64,000 nucleotides of DNA from Vagococcus proximus (GTDB taxonomy: Bacteria > Bacillota > Bacilli > Lactobacillales > Vagococcaceae): positions 62,001-126,000 of the forward strand of contig NZ_JAPDSH010000001.1 of the NCBI RefSeq assembly GCF_029143285.1, written 5' to 3'. Of this stretch, positions 1 through 8,838 are shown one piece after another (within the stretch, counting starts at the first letter, position 1; every line of letters starts with the position of its first letter). Made by a program: the position numbers and the translations under genes. Under the pieces are notes generated by a model. That model did not search any database. It was not told the origin of the DNA and saw only the letters and a list, made by a program, of their open reading frames with translations.

Positions 1-524
1 GTGAAGAATTACGTGCCCGTTTCTCGATTGTCTTACAAGATAGCTGGTTATTCACCGGTTCTATTTACGATAATATTCATTACGGTAACCCTAATGCGAC
101 AGAAGAACAAGTTTATAAGGCAGCTAAAGCAGCCCATGCAGATGAGTTTGTTCGTCGCTTACCAGAAGGTTATGATACAGTATTAAATGAAGATGCAAGT
201 AATATTTCTCAAGGTCAGCGTCAATTGATTACCATCGCACGTGCGTTCCTTGCTAATCCTGAAATTTTGATTTTAGATGAAGCGACTTCAAGTGTAGATA
301 CACGTACTGAAGTATTAATTCAACAAGCAATGAATCGTCTACTTAAAGGTAGAACAAGTTTTGTAGTAGCTCATAGATTATCTACTATTAGAGATGCAGA
401 TAATATCATTGTTATGAATCAAGGGTCTATTATGGAAACAGGAAATCATGATGTCTTAATGGCTAAAAATGGATTTTATGCAGATTTATATAATAGTCAG
501 TTTTCTGATACAGTTGAGATGTAA
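1..524 (+). CDS. ABC exporter, C-terminal ATPase part (5' truncated by window edge)
   Basis: This is the end of an ABC-type exporter half-subunit whose membrane domain lies before the window. The open frame runs from base 3 without a start codon. It shows a Q-loop (VLQDSWLF), a non-canonical signature NISQGQRQL, Walker B ILILDEATSSVD with the catalytic Glu present, and the switch His in VAHRLST. The C-terminal half closely resembles the second subunit of the heterodimeric exporter at 12.7-14.5 kb, which also has an altered signature with an intact Walker B. I infer the catalytically complete partner of an LmrCD/EfrAB/BmrCD-type pair; substrates are unknown. A terminator follows directly. Confidence 0.9.
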   Translation, partial: EELRARFSIVLQDSWLFTGSIYDNIHYGNPNATEEQVYKAAKAAHADEFVRRLPEGYDTVLNEDASNISQGQRQLITIARAFLANPEILILDEATSSVDTRTEVLIQQAMNRLLKGRTSFVVAHRLSTIRDADNIIVMNQGSIMETGNHDVLMAKNGFYADLYNSQFSDTVEM

Positions 525-528
525 AAAA

Positions 529-562
529 GAGGGTTTCTTTTTAAAAGAGACCCTTTTTTTTT
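529..562 (+). terminator. Intrinsic terminator of the ABC exporter unit
   Basis: A stem of GGGTTTCTTTT against AAAAGAGACCC is followed by a run of nine T, immediately after the stop codon of the exporter gene. Confidence 0.85.
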
Positions 563-641
563 GCGTATTACTGTTAATTTTGGAAAAAAAATGATAGGAT
601 AACATTTGTTAAATATTTTCTAGAAAGGTAGCGAAAAAAAC

Positions 642-1397
642 ATGTTGACTGGCCGACTATTAGCTCCTGTGTTAGATGTTATTGCTCTGAAAGTTAAAGA
701 TATTGATAAGGAATTGTTTTTTTATAAAGAACTATTGAATTTAGATGTTTTAATTGAAGAGAATGGGATTGCTTACGTAGGAACTAAGGCTAATAACGAC
801 ACCCTTTTCTCGTTATATGAAGATCCAGATAGCTACAAAACGACGGAAAATCGTAATGGATTACTTGACTATTCACTGTACTTCCCAACACGGGAGTCCT
901 TTGAACAAGTTGAGACTAATTTTAGAAACGCAAATTACAAGTATGAGTATTCAAAAGTAGGCCAAGGCTTAAAGATAAATGTAGTTGACCCAGAAGGAAA
1001 TCATTTATCGATTTGTTTTGAAGAGGCGCTTTATTTTGAAAATAGTGCCCCTATACTGGGAAAGATTAAGTTGGATGTTGTTGATGAAGAAAAAAGTCAT
1101 GTGTTTTATCAGAAAATATTAGGTTTTTATACCCAAACTTATAAAGAAAGACGTATCTATCAGCCTAGCAAAAATAAAATTGGTGCGCTTCAATTTGAGA
1201 TGCGTTCAGGACTACCAAGTGAAGACGATGTTTTGGGGCTGGATTATTTAGCATTTAAAATGCCAAACAAACAATCTATTGCACATCTTTCAAATTATTT
1301 AAAAGAAAATAATCAAGAATTTTATTTAAGTAGGGCAGGGGATTTACTTCAAATAGATGATCCAAATGGGATTCATTTGTGGTTCTATCTTAGATAA
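642..1397 (+). CDS. Two-domain VOC (glyoxalase/dioxygenase fold) protein
   Basis: The 251-residue protein contains two consecutive vicinal-oxygen-chelate modules, about residues 8-125 and 135-250. Each shows the pattern of a beta-strand with LDV(I), the sequence (F)FYKELL or FYQKILGF, and a DPEGNHL or DPNGIHLW strand near its end. This layout is typical of CatE/YfiE-like proteins of Firmicutes, named after catechol-2,3-dioxygenase. The DPxGxHL motifs carry candidate metal-ligand residues, but the substrate cannot be deduced. It stands alone between terminators and has a GAAAGG-like ribosome site upstream of ATG 642. The enzymatic label should stay at family level. Confidence 0.8.
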   Translation: MLTGRLLAPVLDVIALKVKDIDKELFFYKELLNLDVLIEENGIAYVGTKANNDTLFSLYEDPDSYKTTENRNGLLDYSLYFPTRESFEQVETNFRNANYKYEYSKVGQGLKINVVDPEGNHLSICFEEALYFENSAPILGKIKLDVVDEEKSHVFYQKILGFYTQTYKERRIYQPSKNKIGALQFEMRSGLPSEDDVLGLDYLAFKMPNKQSIAHLSNYLKENNQEFYLSRAGDLLQIDDPNGIHLWFYLR

Positions 1398-1452
1398 ATT
1401 GATGTTATATGAACAGTTTTTTTAAAGGGGTTCAAGAAATTGCGTAAGGTTA

Positions 1453-1480
1453 TTGTTTTATAGATGATTTTAGGTATAAT
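1453..1480 (+). promoter_or_regulatory. Putative sigma-A promoter of murA
   Basis: TTGTTT and TATAAT are separated by 16 bases. The predicted transcript has a leader of about 105 bases before murA in which I see no clear hairpin. Confidence 0.5.
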
Positions 1481-1590
1481 TAATAGGTACTTTTTTATAA
1501 TCAAAAACTGTGATAAAATAAGTAAGATTGAAGTAAAAAAATTACTAATGAAAAATAACTGCTCAGCAGTTTTAAGGAATGTGAGAAAAT

Positions 1591-2853
1591 ATGAAAAAAT
1601 TTGTTATTAACGGGGGAAATCCTCTAAAAGGTGAAGTGACAATCAACGGAGCGAAAAACAGTGCGGTGGCTTTAATTCCTGCAGCTATCTTAGCGGACTC
1701 TCCTGTGACATTAGATGGTATGCCAGATATCAGTGATGTCCATTCATTAAAAGAAATTCTTGAAATTATGGGTGTTAAAGTAACATTAAAAGATAATCAA
1801 ATGGTAATTGATCCAACAGGTATGGTTTCAGTACCAATGCCAAGTGGTAAAATCAGCAGTTTAAGAGCATCATATTACTTTATGGGTGCTTTATTAGGTA
1901 AATTTGGCGAAGGTGTTGTAGGACTTCCTGGAGGCTGTTTCTTAGGACCTCGTCCAATCGACTTACACATTAAAGGATTTGAAGCATTAGGTGCAGATGT
2001 TAAAACTGAACACGGTGCAACTTATTTAGATGCCACTAAAGAAGGGCTTCAAGGAGCACGTATTTTCATGGATGTTGTTTCTATTGGCGCAACAATCAAT
2101 GTGATGTTAGCAGCTGTTAAAGCTGAAGGACGTACAATTATTGAAAATGCAGCAAAAGAACCTGAAATTATTGATGTAGCGACATTACTAAATAATATGG
2201 GTGCTAAAATCCGTGGCGCAGGAACTGATGAAATCAGAATTGATGGTGTTAAAGAATTACATGGTTGTCGTCATACTATTATTCCTGATCGTATTGAAGC
2301 AGGAACTTATATTTCAATGGCTGCAGCAGCTGGTGAAGGTGTTTTAGTTAAAAATGTTATTCACGAACATATTGAAAGTTTTATTTCAAAATTGGAAGAG
2401 ATGGGTGTTGAACTTGAAATTGGAGAAGATTCAATCTTCGTTCATCCTATTAAGGAACTAAAAGGAACAAGTATCAAAACACAACCTTATCCAGGTTTTG
2501 CAACTGATTTACAACAACCGTTAACACCACTTATGTTATTAGCTAAAGGCGAAAGTACATTAGTTGATACGATTTACCAAAAACGTGTTAATCATATTCC
2601 TGAATTAGCTCGTATGGGTGCAGATGCTCGTGTTGAAGGTAATTTAATAATCCTTGAAGGACCAAATAAATTACAGGGTGCAGAAGTTGCCGCAAGTGAT
2701 CTACGTGCTGGAGCATGTTTAGTTACAGCTGGACTTATTGCCGAGGGTGAAACAAAAGTAACAAATGTAGAACATATCTTAAGAGGGTATGATTCAATTA
2801 TTGAGAAATTAACAACTTTAGGTGCCGACATTCGAATGATTGAAGAGGACTAA
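1591..2853 (+). CDS. murA: UDP-N-acetylglucosamine 1-carboxyvinyltransferase
   Basis: MurA transfers enolpyruvate from PEP to UDP-GlcNAc, the first committed step of peptidoglycan synthesis, in the cytoplasm. The 420-residue length is normal for the family. The N-terminal INGAKNSA motif (about residues 18-25) and the active-site loop GGCFLGPRP with catalytic Cys116 are intact; that Cys is the residue attacked by fosfomycin in the family. Low-GC Gram-positives usually have two copies; the position directly upstream of rho and rpmE matches the MurZ/MurAB paralogue. Only three bases separate its stop from the rho start, so the two are co-transcribed. Confidence 0.95.
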   Translation: MKKFVINGGNPLKGEVTINGAKNSAVALIPAAILADSPVTLDGMPDISDVHSLKEILEIMGVKVTLKDNQMVIDPTGMVSVPMPSGKISSLRASYYFMGALLGKFGEGVVGLPGGCFLGPRPIDLHIKGFEALGADVKTEHGATYLDATKEGLQGARIFMDVVSIGATINVMLAAVKAEGRTIIENAAKEPEIIDVATLLNNMGAKIRGAGTDEIRIDGVKELHGCRHTIIPDRIEAGTYISMAAAAGEGVLVKNVIHEHIESFISKLEEMGVELEIGEDSIFVHPIKELKGTSIKTQPYPGFATDLQQPLTPLMLLAKGESTLVDTIYQKRVNHIPELARMGADARVEGNLIILEGPNKLQGAEVAASDLRAGACLVTAGLIAEGETKVTNVEHILRGYDSIIEKLTTLGADIRMIEED

Positions 2854-2856
2854 CCT

Positions 2857-4158
2857 ATGATAAAAAGTGCTAAAGATTATTTAACAATGGGGGAACTTGA
2901 AACAAAAACCCTAAAAGAATTGTATACTTACGCTAAAGACTTTAAGATTCCTTATTATAGTCAAATGAATAAGAAAGAATTATCCTTAGCCGTCATTAGA
3001 GCCCAAGCTGAAAAGCAAGGGTTCTTTATGATGGAAGGGGTTTTAGATGTTGTATCTCAAGAAGGGTATGGTTTTTTAAGACCGATTAATTATTCTTCTA
3101 GTCAAGAAGACATCTATATCTCATCTTCTCAGATTCGTCGTTTTGACCTGAGAAATGGGGATAAAGTAGCAGGGAAAGCTAGACCGCCTAAAGAATCAGA
3201 GCGTTATTATGGGCTGATGCATGTTGAGTCTGTTAATGGTAAAAATCCGGATGAAGCAAAGCAACGTCCACATTTTCCAGCACTAACAGCTCTTTATCCT
3301 AATAAGCAATTGAAGCTGGAAACAACTAAAGGTCGTTTAAGTACGCGAATGATTGATTGCTTTGCGCCAGTTGGTTTTGGTCAACGTGGTTTGATTGTAG
3401 CACCGCCAAAAGCAGGTAAAACATCAATTATTAAAGAAATTGCTAATGGTATTACAGAAAATCATCCAGAAGTAGAATTGATTGTTTTATTAATCGATGA
3501 ACGGCCTGAAGAAGTAACAGATATTGAACGTAGCGTAAAAGCTGATGTTGTATCATCAACTTTTGATTTACAACCTCAAAACCATACACGTGTGGCTGAG
3601 TTAGTTTTAGAGCGTGCAATGCGTCTTGTAGAAGATAAACGTGATGTTGTTATTTTAATGGATAGTATTACTCGGTTAGCGAGAGCTTATAACTTAGTCG
3701 TTCCGCCAAGTGGTAGAACATTAAGTGGAGGTATTGATCCTGCCGCTTTATTTAAGCCTAAACGGTTCTTCGGTGCGGCTCGTAATATTGAAGAAGGTGG
3801 AAGTTTAACTATTTTAGCAACTGCTTTAGTTGATACGGGTAGCCGTATGGATGATGTGATTTATGAAGAGTTTAAAGGAACTGGTAATATGGAATTACAC
3901 CTTTCTCGTGAATTAGCAGAGCGACGTATTTTCCCAGCAGTTGATGTGAAACGTTCTGGCACACGTAAGGAAGATTTATTATTGTCTGAGGCAGAATTGG
4001 AAGAAGTTTGGCACCTAAGACGCCATATGAAAGGTGATTCGTTAGAGTATACAGATCAATTACTTAATTTCTTACGCAGAACAGATAATAATAAACAATT
4101 ATTTGAAGCGTTTAGATCAGTAAAGTCAAAAGACAAACCAGCTAAAACTAAAAAATAG
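2857..4158 (+). CDS. rho: Transcription termination factor Rho
   Basis: Rho is the hexameric RNA-dependent ATPase that ends transcription at Rho-dependent sites. The 433-residue protein has the N-terminal Rho helical domain ([25 protein letters not shown]), a cold-shock-like RNA-binding region with YGFLR (about 71-75), the Walker [10 protein letters not shown] (about 182-190), Walker [17 protein letters not shown], and the Q/R-loop region [23 protein letters not shown] 2857 is chosen because GAGGA at the end of murA lies about seven bases upstream; the next Met (residue 11) has no ribosome site. It is coupled to murA. Confidence 0.97.
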   Translation: MIKSAKDYLTMGELETKTLKELYTYAKDFKIPYYSQMNKKELSLAVIRAQAEKQGFFMMEGVLDVVSQEGYGFLRPINYSSSQEDIYISSSQIRRFDLRNGDKVAGKARPPKESERYYGLMHVESVNGKNPDEAKQRPHFPALTALYPNKQLKLETTKGRLSTRMIDCFAPVGFGQRGLIVAPPKAGKTSIIKEIANGITENHPEVELIVLLIDERPEEVTDIERSVKADVVSSTFDLQPQNHTRVAELVLERAMRLVEDKRDVVILMDSITRLARAYNLVVPPSGRTLSGGIDPAALFKPKRFFGAARNIEEGGSLTILATALVDTGSRMDDVIYEEFKGTGNMELHLSRELAERRIFPAVDVKRSGTRKEDLLLSEAELEEVWHLRRHMKGDSLEYTDQLLNFLRRTDNNKQLFEAFRSVKSKDKPAKTKK

Positions 4159-4159
4159 A

Positions 4160-4188
4160 TTGTCACACTTATACAAATGTGTTATCAT
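4160..4188 (+). promoter_or_regulatory. Promoter and leader of rpmE2
   Basis: TTGTCA and TATCAT are spaced by exactly 17 bases just after the rho stop codon, so L31 has its own promoter. The leader contains a small hairpin at 4214-4238 (CTCTGA against TCAGGG) just before the ribosome site AAAGGAG. That place suits a ribosomal-protein leader, but the structure is weak. Confidence 0.7.
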
Positions 4189-4255
4189 ATTAGTGTTATA
4201 AACATAAAAACAACTCTGATTCAGCAAATGACTCAGGGCAAAGGAGAGCTTAATT

Positions 4256-4519
4256 ATGAAAGAAAATATCCATCCTAATTATGTGCCTGTAGTATTTATG
4301 GATTCAACTACTGGATTCAAATTCTTATCAGGTTCAACAAAAACATCAGAAGAAACTGTTGAATGGGAAGATGGTAACACATACCCATTAATCCGTATGG
4401 AAATCAGTTCTGACTCACACCCATTCTACACTGGACGTCAAAAATTCACTCAAGCAGATGGTCGTGTGGATCGTTTCAACAAAAAATATGGTCTTAAAGA
4501 CGAAAACGCTGCTGAATAA
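4256..4519 (+). CDS. rpmE2: 50S ribosomal protein L31 type B
   Basis: The 87-residue protein has the type B L31 signature: N-terminal [14 protein letters not shown], central [13 protein letters not shown] and C-terminal [11 protein letters not shown]. It contains no cysteine, so it is the zinc-free form of L31 used by many Firmicutes in place of, or beside, the CxxC form. It follows rho, the standard position. It has its own promoter and a terminator directly after it. Confidence 0.97.
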   Translation: MKENIHPNYVPVVFMDSTTGFKFLSGSTKTSEETVEWEDGNTYPLIRMEISSDSHPFYTGRQKFTQADGRVDRFNKKYGLKDENAAE

Positions 4520-4556
4520 TTTTATCTCTGATAAAACTATTAAACTCAACGTTTAC

Positions 4557-4588
4557 AAGAGTTCATCCTTTGTGGTGAGCTCTTTTTT
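4557..4588 (+). terminator. Intrinsic terminator after rpmE2
   Basis: The stem AAGAGTTCA pairs with TGAGCTCTT (one G-U pair) across a nine-base loop and is followed by T-rich sequence. Confidence 0.85.
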
Positions 4589-4642
4589 ATTATGTATAAA
4601 AAAATAAATTCATTTAATAAGCTAATAAATTGGAGGGTGTGT

Positions 4643-5143
4643 ATGAGTACATTAGTTATTTTAAGAGGAAATTCTCGTAGTGGAAAAACAACCACTGCTA
4701 AATTAATACAAGATTCTTTCCCTAGGGGAAAAGTTATGGTTATTTCTCAGGATGAAATTCGCTTAAGAATGCTAAATGTTAAGGATAGAAAAGAAAATCC
4801 TACAGCTTCATTAATCAAGCATATTGCGGAATTTGGTAAAGGGTGTGCTGATATTGTATTGATAGAAGGAATATTAGGGAATAAAATTTATAGAGAAATA
4901 TTTCTAGAGTTATCTAAATTTTTTGATGAAAATGTTTTGATATATTATTATGATATACCTTTTGAAGAAACTTTAAATCGTCATAGTAATAGTGGAAAAT
5001 CAAATTTATTTGGCAAGGATAGAATTAAGTCATGGTGGTTAGATAAAGATTATCTAGGATTACCAGGTGAAGTATTATTAACCAGTGAATTAAAACAAGA
5101 AGATGTGGTTAGCCTTATAGTAAATGATCTGACACATCAATAG
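4643..5143 (+). CDS. Small P-loop kinase-like protein
   Basis: The protein of 166 residues begins with a beta-strand and Walker A, LVILRGNSRSGKTTTAK (residues 3-19), followed by a DEIR motif (about 37-40) and VLIEGIL (about 73-79), and ends in the YYYDIPFEETLNRH helix region. This is the architecture of small nucleoside/aminoglycoside-type kinases and zeta-toxin-like P-loop phosphotransferases (AAA_33 group). The substrate is unknown. I placed the start at ATG 4643 because GGAGGG lies five bases upstream; an in-frame ATG at 4592 lies in the L31 terminator region and lacks a ribosome site. Confidence 0.75.
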   Translation: MSTLVILRGNSRSGKTTTAKLIQDSFPRGKVMVISQDEIRLRMLNVKDRKENPTASLIKHIAEFGKGCADIVLIEGILGNKIYREIFLELSKFFDENVLIYYYDIPFEETLNRHSNSGKSNLFGKDRIKSWWLDKDYLGLPGEVLLTSELKQEDVVSLIVNDLTHQ

Positions 5144-5152
5144 TTACATAAA

Positions 5153-5185
5153 AAAACTCTCTCACAATTTGTGGGAGAGTTTTAT
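5153..5185. terminator. Bidirectional terminator
   Basis: The inverted repeat AAACTCTCTCACA/TGTGGGAGAGTTT sits between convergent genes with A-rich sequence before and T-rich sequence after it, so it can serve both strands. Confidence 0.85.
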
Positions 5186-5571
5186 TTGTTAAATCGTTTG
5201 AGTAGGACAATAGAACCTACCAACACTAAAATTGCAATGGCTGTTAAAAGCGTATCCAGTGCCGAGCTAGGATTACCTATTGTATGTCTCAAGATAGACG
5301 TAATCGTAATGTAAATCAACATGTTAACAGGAATATGGTGTGATTCTTGTATATAAGTAAAGACCATAACAATGAATTCAAATAGCAAGAAAAAAAGTAA
5401 GACTTCGTCAATGACAAGTAAGGTTTCACTGTTATTTGCAATTAATTTAGCAATTGAAACAAGTTTAAGAACCATTTCAGCTGCAAGTCCTAAGGACAGG
5501 ACGATTAGAAGTAAATCGATTATCGTTGTTGCGGTTGATACTATTGTTTTAGTAAGTTTTGAATTTTGCAT
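5182..5571 (-). CDS. PsiE-family membrane protein
   Basis: The 129-residue protein has four predicted membrane segments (about 14-36, 50-72, 80-95, 105-125). The block IDEVLLFFLLFEFIVMVFTYIQESHHIPVNMLIYITITSILRH resembles the conserved core of the PsiE family, named for a phosphate-starvation-inducible protein of E. coli; its charged and polar residues (E, H, H, R) inside membrane segments are characteristic. The function of the family is unknown. It is monocistronic and its stop codon lies at the edge of the shared terminator. Confidence 0.75.
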   Translation of the reverse strand: MQNSKLTKTIVSTATTIIDLLLIVLSLGLAAEMVLKLVSIAKLIANNSETLLVIDEVLLFFLLFEFIVMVFTYIQESHHIPVNMLIYITITSILRHTIGNPSSALDTLLTAIAILVLVGSIVLLKRFNK

Positions 5572-5690
5572 AAAAGCTCCTTTAATTAACTAATACTTAA
5601 ATTTTACAGATAATGAGTGTTATTATCAAATTTAAAGTTTGTGAAATATGATTTTAAAATTAATTAAAGTAAAAAGTACGAAAACTCTTG

Positions 5691-5708
5691 AATGAAAACG
5701 CATACAAT
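5691..5708 (+). promoter_or_regulatory. cre (CcpA) site upstream of the 5'-nucleotidase gene
   Basis: AATGAAAACGCATACAAT matches the catabolite-responsive-element consensus WWTGNAARCGNWWWCAWW at every position. Its last six bases, TACAAT, could be the -10 box of the downstream gene, so CcpA binding would block the promoter. No convincing -35 box was found. Confidence 0.7.
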
Positions 5709-5755
5709 GTTAAAGTGAAATAGCTTTAAATATCTAATAAAGGGGTCCTGGATTT

Positions 5756-7750
5756 ATGAAACATTGGAAAGTACTATCAAGTCAAGTGGTATTAGCAGCA
5801 GTTTTAGGTGTAGGAATGACCGGTTTAGGAACAAAAGTTGAAGCAGCAGAAAATACTATTCCAATCCAAATGTTAGGATTGAATGATTTTCATGGCGCTA
5901 TTGATGCGACATCTACAGCATTCATAGAGGATGAGAAATATGAAGATGTCGGACGAGTAGCTAACTTAGCTGTCCATTTAAATGAAGCAGAGGCTGAATT
6001 TAAGAAAGGCAATGATAAAGCTGAAACAGTTCGATTACAAGCAGGTGATATGGTCGGGGCAAGTCCAGCGAATTCAGCATTATTACAAGATGAGCCAACT
6101 GTCAGAGCTTTTGATGCAATGAATTTTACAATAGGGACACTAGGAAATCATGAGTTTGATGAAGGTCTCAAAGAATTTAAACGAATCATAGATGGAAAAG
6201 CGCCAGTTAGAGAAGATTTTGGTGAAAATATGGATGACAAACTTTGGGATGTGGTGGCTAACTATCCGAGAGAGGCTTCAAAACAAGAAATTGTTGTCGC
6301 AAATATTGAAAACAAAACAGATGGTGATCATGGCAAGAAAGGTGAAATTCCTTATGGTTTTAAACCTTACACGATTAAAACATACGGTGAAGGTGATGAG
6401 GCAGTTAAAGTAGCTTATTTAGGAATTGTGACTTCTGAATTCCCTAATTTAGTACTAGCTCAGCATACTCAAGATTATAAAGTGTTAGATGAAGCTGAAA
6501 CAATGGCTAAATACTCAAAAGAGTTACGAGAAAAAGAAGGTGTTAATGCGATTGTTGTCGTGTCACACATAGCAGCGACAAGTAATAAAGGTGAGGTTCA
6601 AGGCGAGATTGTTGATATCATGTCTAATGTGGATAAATTAGATCCAGAAAATAGTATTGACGTTGTATTCGCGGGTCATAATCATCAATTTACCAACGGT
6701 GTGATTAAAGGAAAAAATGATGTAAGGATTGTTCAGAGTACCTCACAAGGAAAAGCGTATATTGACTTGCGTGGTGAATTAGACCCTGAGACAAAAGATT
6801 TTGCAAAGACACCAGAAGCAGAAATCAAGCCGACGACAGATGTTGATGAAGAGAAACAGGACAAAGACGTTCAAGCTATTGTGACAGAAGCTAATGACTT
6901 AATAAAACCTATCACAGAAGCTAAAGTAGTTTCTGCTGATACTGAAACGTTAACAAAAGATGCTGAAGGCCGTCAGGTGATTACAAAGGATTATAATGCA
7001 CACAGTGAGTCTCCACTGGGTAATTTAATAACAGATGCGCAATTATATATGGCAAATAATGAAGAATTAAAAGATGAGAATGGTAAGGTCGTTAAAGCAG
7101 ACTTTGCTCTTACTAACAACGGTGGAATACGTGCTGATTTAATCGCAGACAAAGAAGGGAACTTCACTTGGGGGGCTATTCAAACGGTTCAACCATTTGG
7201 GAATATCTTACAAGTTGTTGAAATTAGCGGTAAAGATTTACGAAGTGCATTGAACGAACAACACAAAAATGGAAAGTTACATTATTTCTTACAAATTTCA
7301 GGATTAAACTATACTTACTCTGGTGTAGGCGATGATTTTGAAGTTATTGATATAACTGATAAAGATGGTCACGCTATTAAAGATGATAAAAATTATAACA
7401 TCATTATTAATGACTTCTTGTTTGGTGGTGGTGATGGCTTTAAGAGTTTCACAAAAGGAAAACTTTTAACAGCGATGGATACAGATACGTCGATCTTTGT
7501 TAATTACTTCAAAAAACTAGAAGCAGATGGTGAAAAGGTAAAAGCGCCTGAAGTAGGACGAAAAGTAGAAGTAAAAGCGGATAAAAAAGATAAAGCTAAA
7601 GATGAAAAAGAAGCGACTTCTGAAACTAAAGAAGAACAAGATTCAGAAGTTAAAAAAGATATAAAATCTAATAAAGGAATTATCGGGGCTGTTGCGGTAG
7701 TTATTATTGGAGCGATTGTTTATTTCATGCAAAAAGGTAAAAAAGAATAG
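5756..7750 (+). CDS. Secreted 5'-nucleotidase / 2',3'-cyclic phosphodiesterase family protein
   Basis: The 664-residue protein releases phosphate from extracellular nucleotides, by family inference. An N-terminal signal peptide ends near residue 31 (VEAAEN). The metallophosphatase domain shows NDFHG (about 43-47), GNHEFD (about 126-131), SH (about 270) and GHNHQF (about 306-311), covering the two-metal site. The C-terminal nucleotidase domain has the substrate-site motif NNGGIRADL (about 457-465). A Lys/Glu-rich spacer (about 600-640) leads to one hydrophobic segment and a KKGKE-like basic end. That resembles a wall-anchor tail, but I see no LPxTG motif, so it is probably held by the membrane segment. 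A terminator follows. Confidence 0.9.
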   Translation: MKHWKVLSSQVVLAAVLGVGMTGLGTKVEAAENTIPIQMLGLNDFHGAIDATSTAFIEDEKYEDVGRVANLAVHLNEAEAEFKKGNDKAETVRLQAGDMVGASPANSALLQDEPTVRAFDAMNFTIGTLGNHEFDEGLKEFKRIIDGKAPVREDFGENMDDKLWDVVANYPREASKQEIVVANIENKTDGDHGKKGEIPYGFKPYTIKTYGEGDEAVKVAYLGIVTSEFPNLVLAQHTQDYKVLDEAETMAKYSKELREKEGVNAIVVVSHIAATSNKGEVQGEIVDIMSNVDKLDPENSIDVVFAGHNHQFTNGVIKGKNDVRIVQSTSQGKAYIDLRGELDPETKDFAKTPEAEIKPTTDVDEEKQDKDVQAIVTEANDLIKPITEAKVVSADTETLTKDAEGRQVITKDYNAHSESPLGNLITDAQLYMANNEELKDENGKVVKADFALTNNGGIRADLIADKEGNFTWGAIQTVQPFGNILQVVEISGKDLRSALNEQHKNGKLHYFLQISGLNYTYSGVGDDFEVIDITDKDGHAIKDDKNYNIIINDFLFGGGDGFKSFTKGKLLTAMDTDTSIFVNYFKKLEADGEKVKAPEVGRKVEVKADKKDKAKDEKEATSETKEEQDSEVKKDIKSNKGIIGAVAVVIIGAIVYFMQKGKKE

Positions 7751-7766
7751 AAGTTGTAAAAAATAA

Positions 7767-7800
7767 AAAACGTCGAAGAGAACTCTTCGGCGTTTTTTAT
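7767..7800. terminator. Bidirectional terminator
   Basis: The strong stem AACGTCGAAGAG/CTCTTCGGCGTT lies between the convergent nucleotidase and AraC genes and is flanked by A-runs and T-runs. Confidence 0.9.
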
Positions 7801-8624
7801 TTTTTTTCGACTTCAGAAGGAGAGATGCCGTAATGTTTTTTAAACAATTTACTAAAGTGATAAGCATCTTGATAGCCAACACTTTCCGCAACCTCTTTTA
7901 CTGTAATATTTTGATTTTGAAGAAGTAATTTAGCGCGATTTAGTCTGATTTTGATTAAATAATTTATAGGGGAGTCGCCAGTTTCTTCTTTGAAGACTTT
8001 AGAAATATAGGTAGAACTTATGTACATTAAATCAGAAAGGCGGTCTAGACTAATATCTTCGGTATGGTGTGTTTCAAGATAATAAATAATATTATTCACA
8101 ATACTTTGTTTTTCTTTATCAGATTCTTTTTCATTTAAAATCGTGTCATCAAGTAGAGCACTTTTATCACTTCTTAGGATAAGGACAATAATTTCCATAA
8201 CTAACGTTTTAATAAGCGCTTCATAGCCAATTGATCGAGTATTTTTTTCTTCAATTATTTTCCAACACAGATTAAAAAAGTCATGCTGTTTTTCACCTAA
8301 ATTAATGATAGGTGAATTAAAAGGGAAATGGTCTCTTTTGTAACCTTCAAGTGAGATATTTTTAATTCCGATATGCATTTGATGACTAGTTGTATTAGCC
8401 AATTGATTATCTTGGTGTTGTTTTCCGGGATTAAAAAGCATCACGGTTCCAGCTGTTGCAGTCACTATTTCATTTTCAACGATGTAGTGAGCCTGTCCCT
8501 CTAAGACGATTGAGATTTCAGGAAAGTTATGTGCGTGCATGCGCCCCTGACTTTCTTCGGTTCCCCAACAATCAAATGCATAAAGTATTTCTGGATTGAA
8601 TGTTTTACTATCTATTTGTAGCAT
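7797..8624 (-). CDS. AraC-family transcriptional regulator
   Basis: The N-terminal half (about 1-150) is a cupin-type effector domain with HAHNFPEISIVLEG and an FNPGKQHQ strand. The C-terminal 100 residues hold two helix-turn-helix motifs, ISLDRLSDLMYISSTYISKVFK and VKEVAESVGYQDAYHFSKLFKK, ending in the family hallmark HYGISPSE. I start it at ATG 8624 because AGGGG precedes it; the Met six codons upstream has no ribosome site. It is divergent from the MFS operon, so it may act there, but the palindromes at that promoter look more like TetR/MarR targets. The effector is unknown. Confidence 0.88.
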   Translation of the reverse strand: MLQIDSKTFNPEILYAFDCWGTEESQGRMHAHNFPEISIVLEGQAHYIVENEIVTATAGTVMLFNPGKQHQDNQLANTTSHQMHIGIKNISLEGYKRDHFPFNSPIINLGEKQHDFFNLCWKIIEEKNTRSIGYEALIKTLVMEIIVLILRSDKSALLDDTILNEKESDKEKQSIVNNIIYYLETHHTEDISLDRLSDLMYISSTYISKVFKEETGDSPINYLIKIRLNRAKLLLQNQNITVKEVAESVGYQDAYHFSKLFKKHYGISPSEVEKK

Positions 8625-8763
8625 TTTCTTAACCCCTAGCATTTTAATTTACTAGTCTATTGTACCTTATTTTAAAAGTAAATGTAGCGGTTACATCCTA
8701 TGTTTTGTAGTATTTTGTCATAGTGACAGATAATTTAGTCAAAGTACCTAAGAGATTTAGCTG

Positions 8764-8792
8764 TTGACATAGTGACACTGTGTCACTATAAT
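8764..8792 (+). promoter_or_regulatory. Sigma-A promoter of the MFS/HsmA operon
   Basis: TTGACA and TATAAT are both perfect consensus boxes with an exact 17-base spacer. The spacer is filled by an operator palindrome (8769-8789), so this very strong promoter should be silent when the repressor is bound. Confidence 0.93.
8769..8789. promoter_or_regulatory. Operator O1: 21-base perfect palindrome in the promoter spacer
   Basis: The core GTGACACTGTGTCAC is extended by ATA on the left and TAT on the right into a perfect 21-base dyad centred at 8779. It overlaps the end of the -35 and the start of the -10 box. The TGACA half-site style is typical of TetR- or MarR-type repressors. Confidence 0.88.
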
Positions 8793-8803
8793 AAATAACA
8801 GTT

Positions 8804-8822
8804 AGGTGACACTGTGTCACTA
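8804..8822. promoter_or_regulatory. Operator O2: second copy of the palindrome
   Basis: The 15-base core GTGACACTGTGTCAC is repeated exactly at 8806-8820, just downstream of the predicted transcription start. Its centre lies 34 bases from that of O1, about three helical turns. A related dyad, TGTCATAGTGACA, occurs at 8716-8728. Confidence 0.85.
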
Positions 8823-8838
8823 TTAAAAAAAGAAAGAG

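Noticed and set aside
1-186. Open frame starting at base 1 (GTG)
   Set aside because: It is a shadow of the ABC exporter, whose real frame begins at base 3 and contains the Q-loop and later the signature and Walker B.
5688-5708. TTGAAT followed by TACAAT as a complete promoter
   Set aside because: The spacing is only nine bases; only the -10-like box and the cre match are retained.
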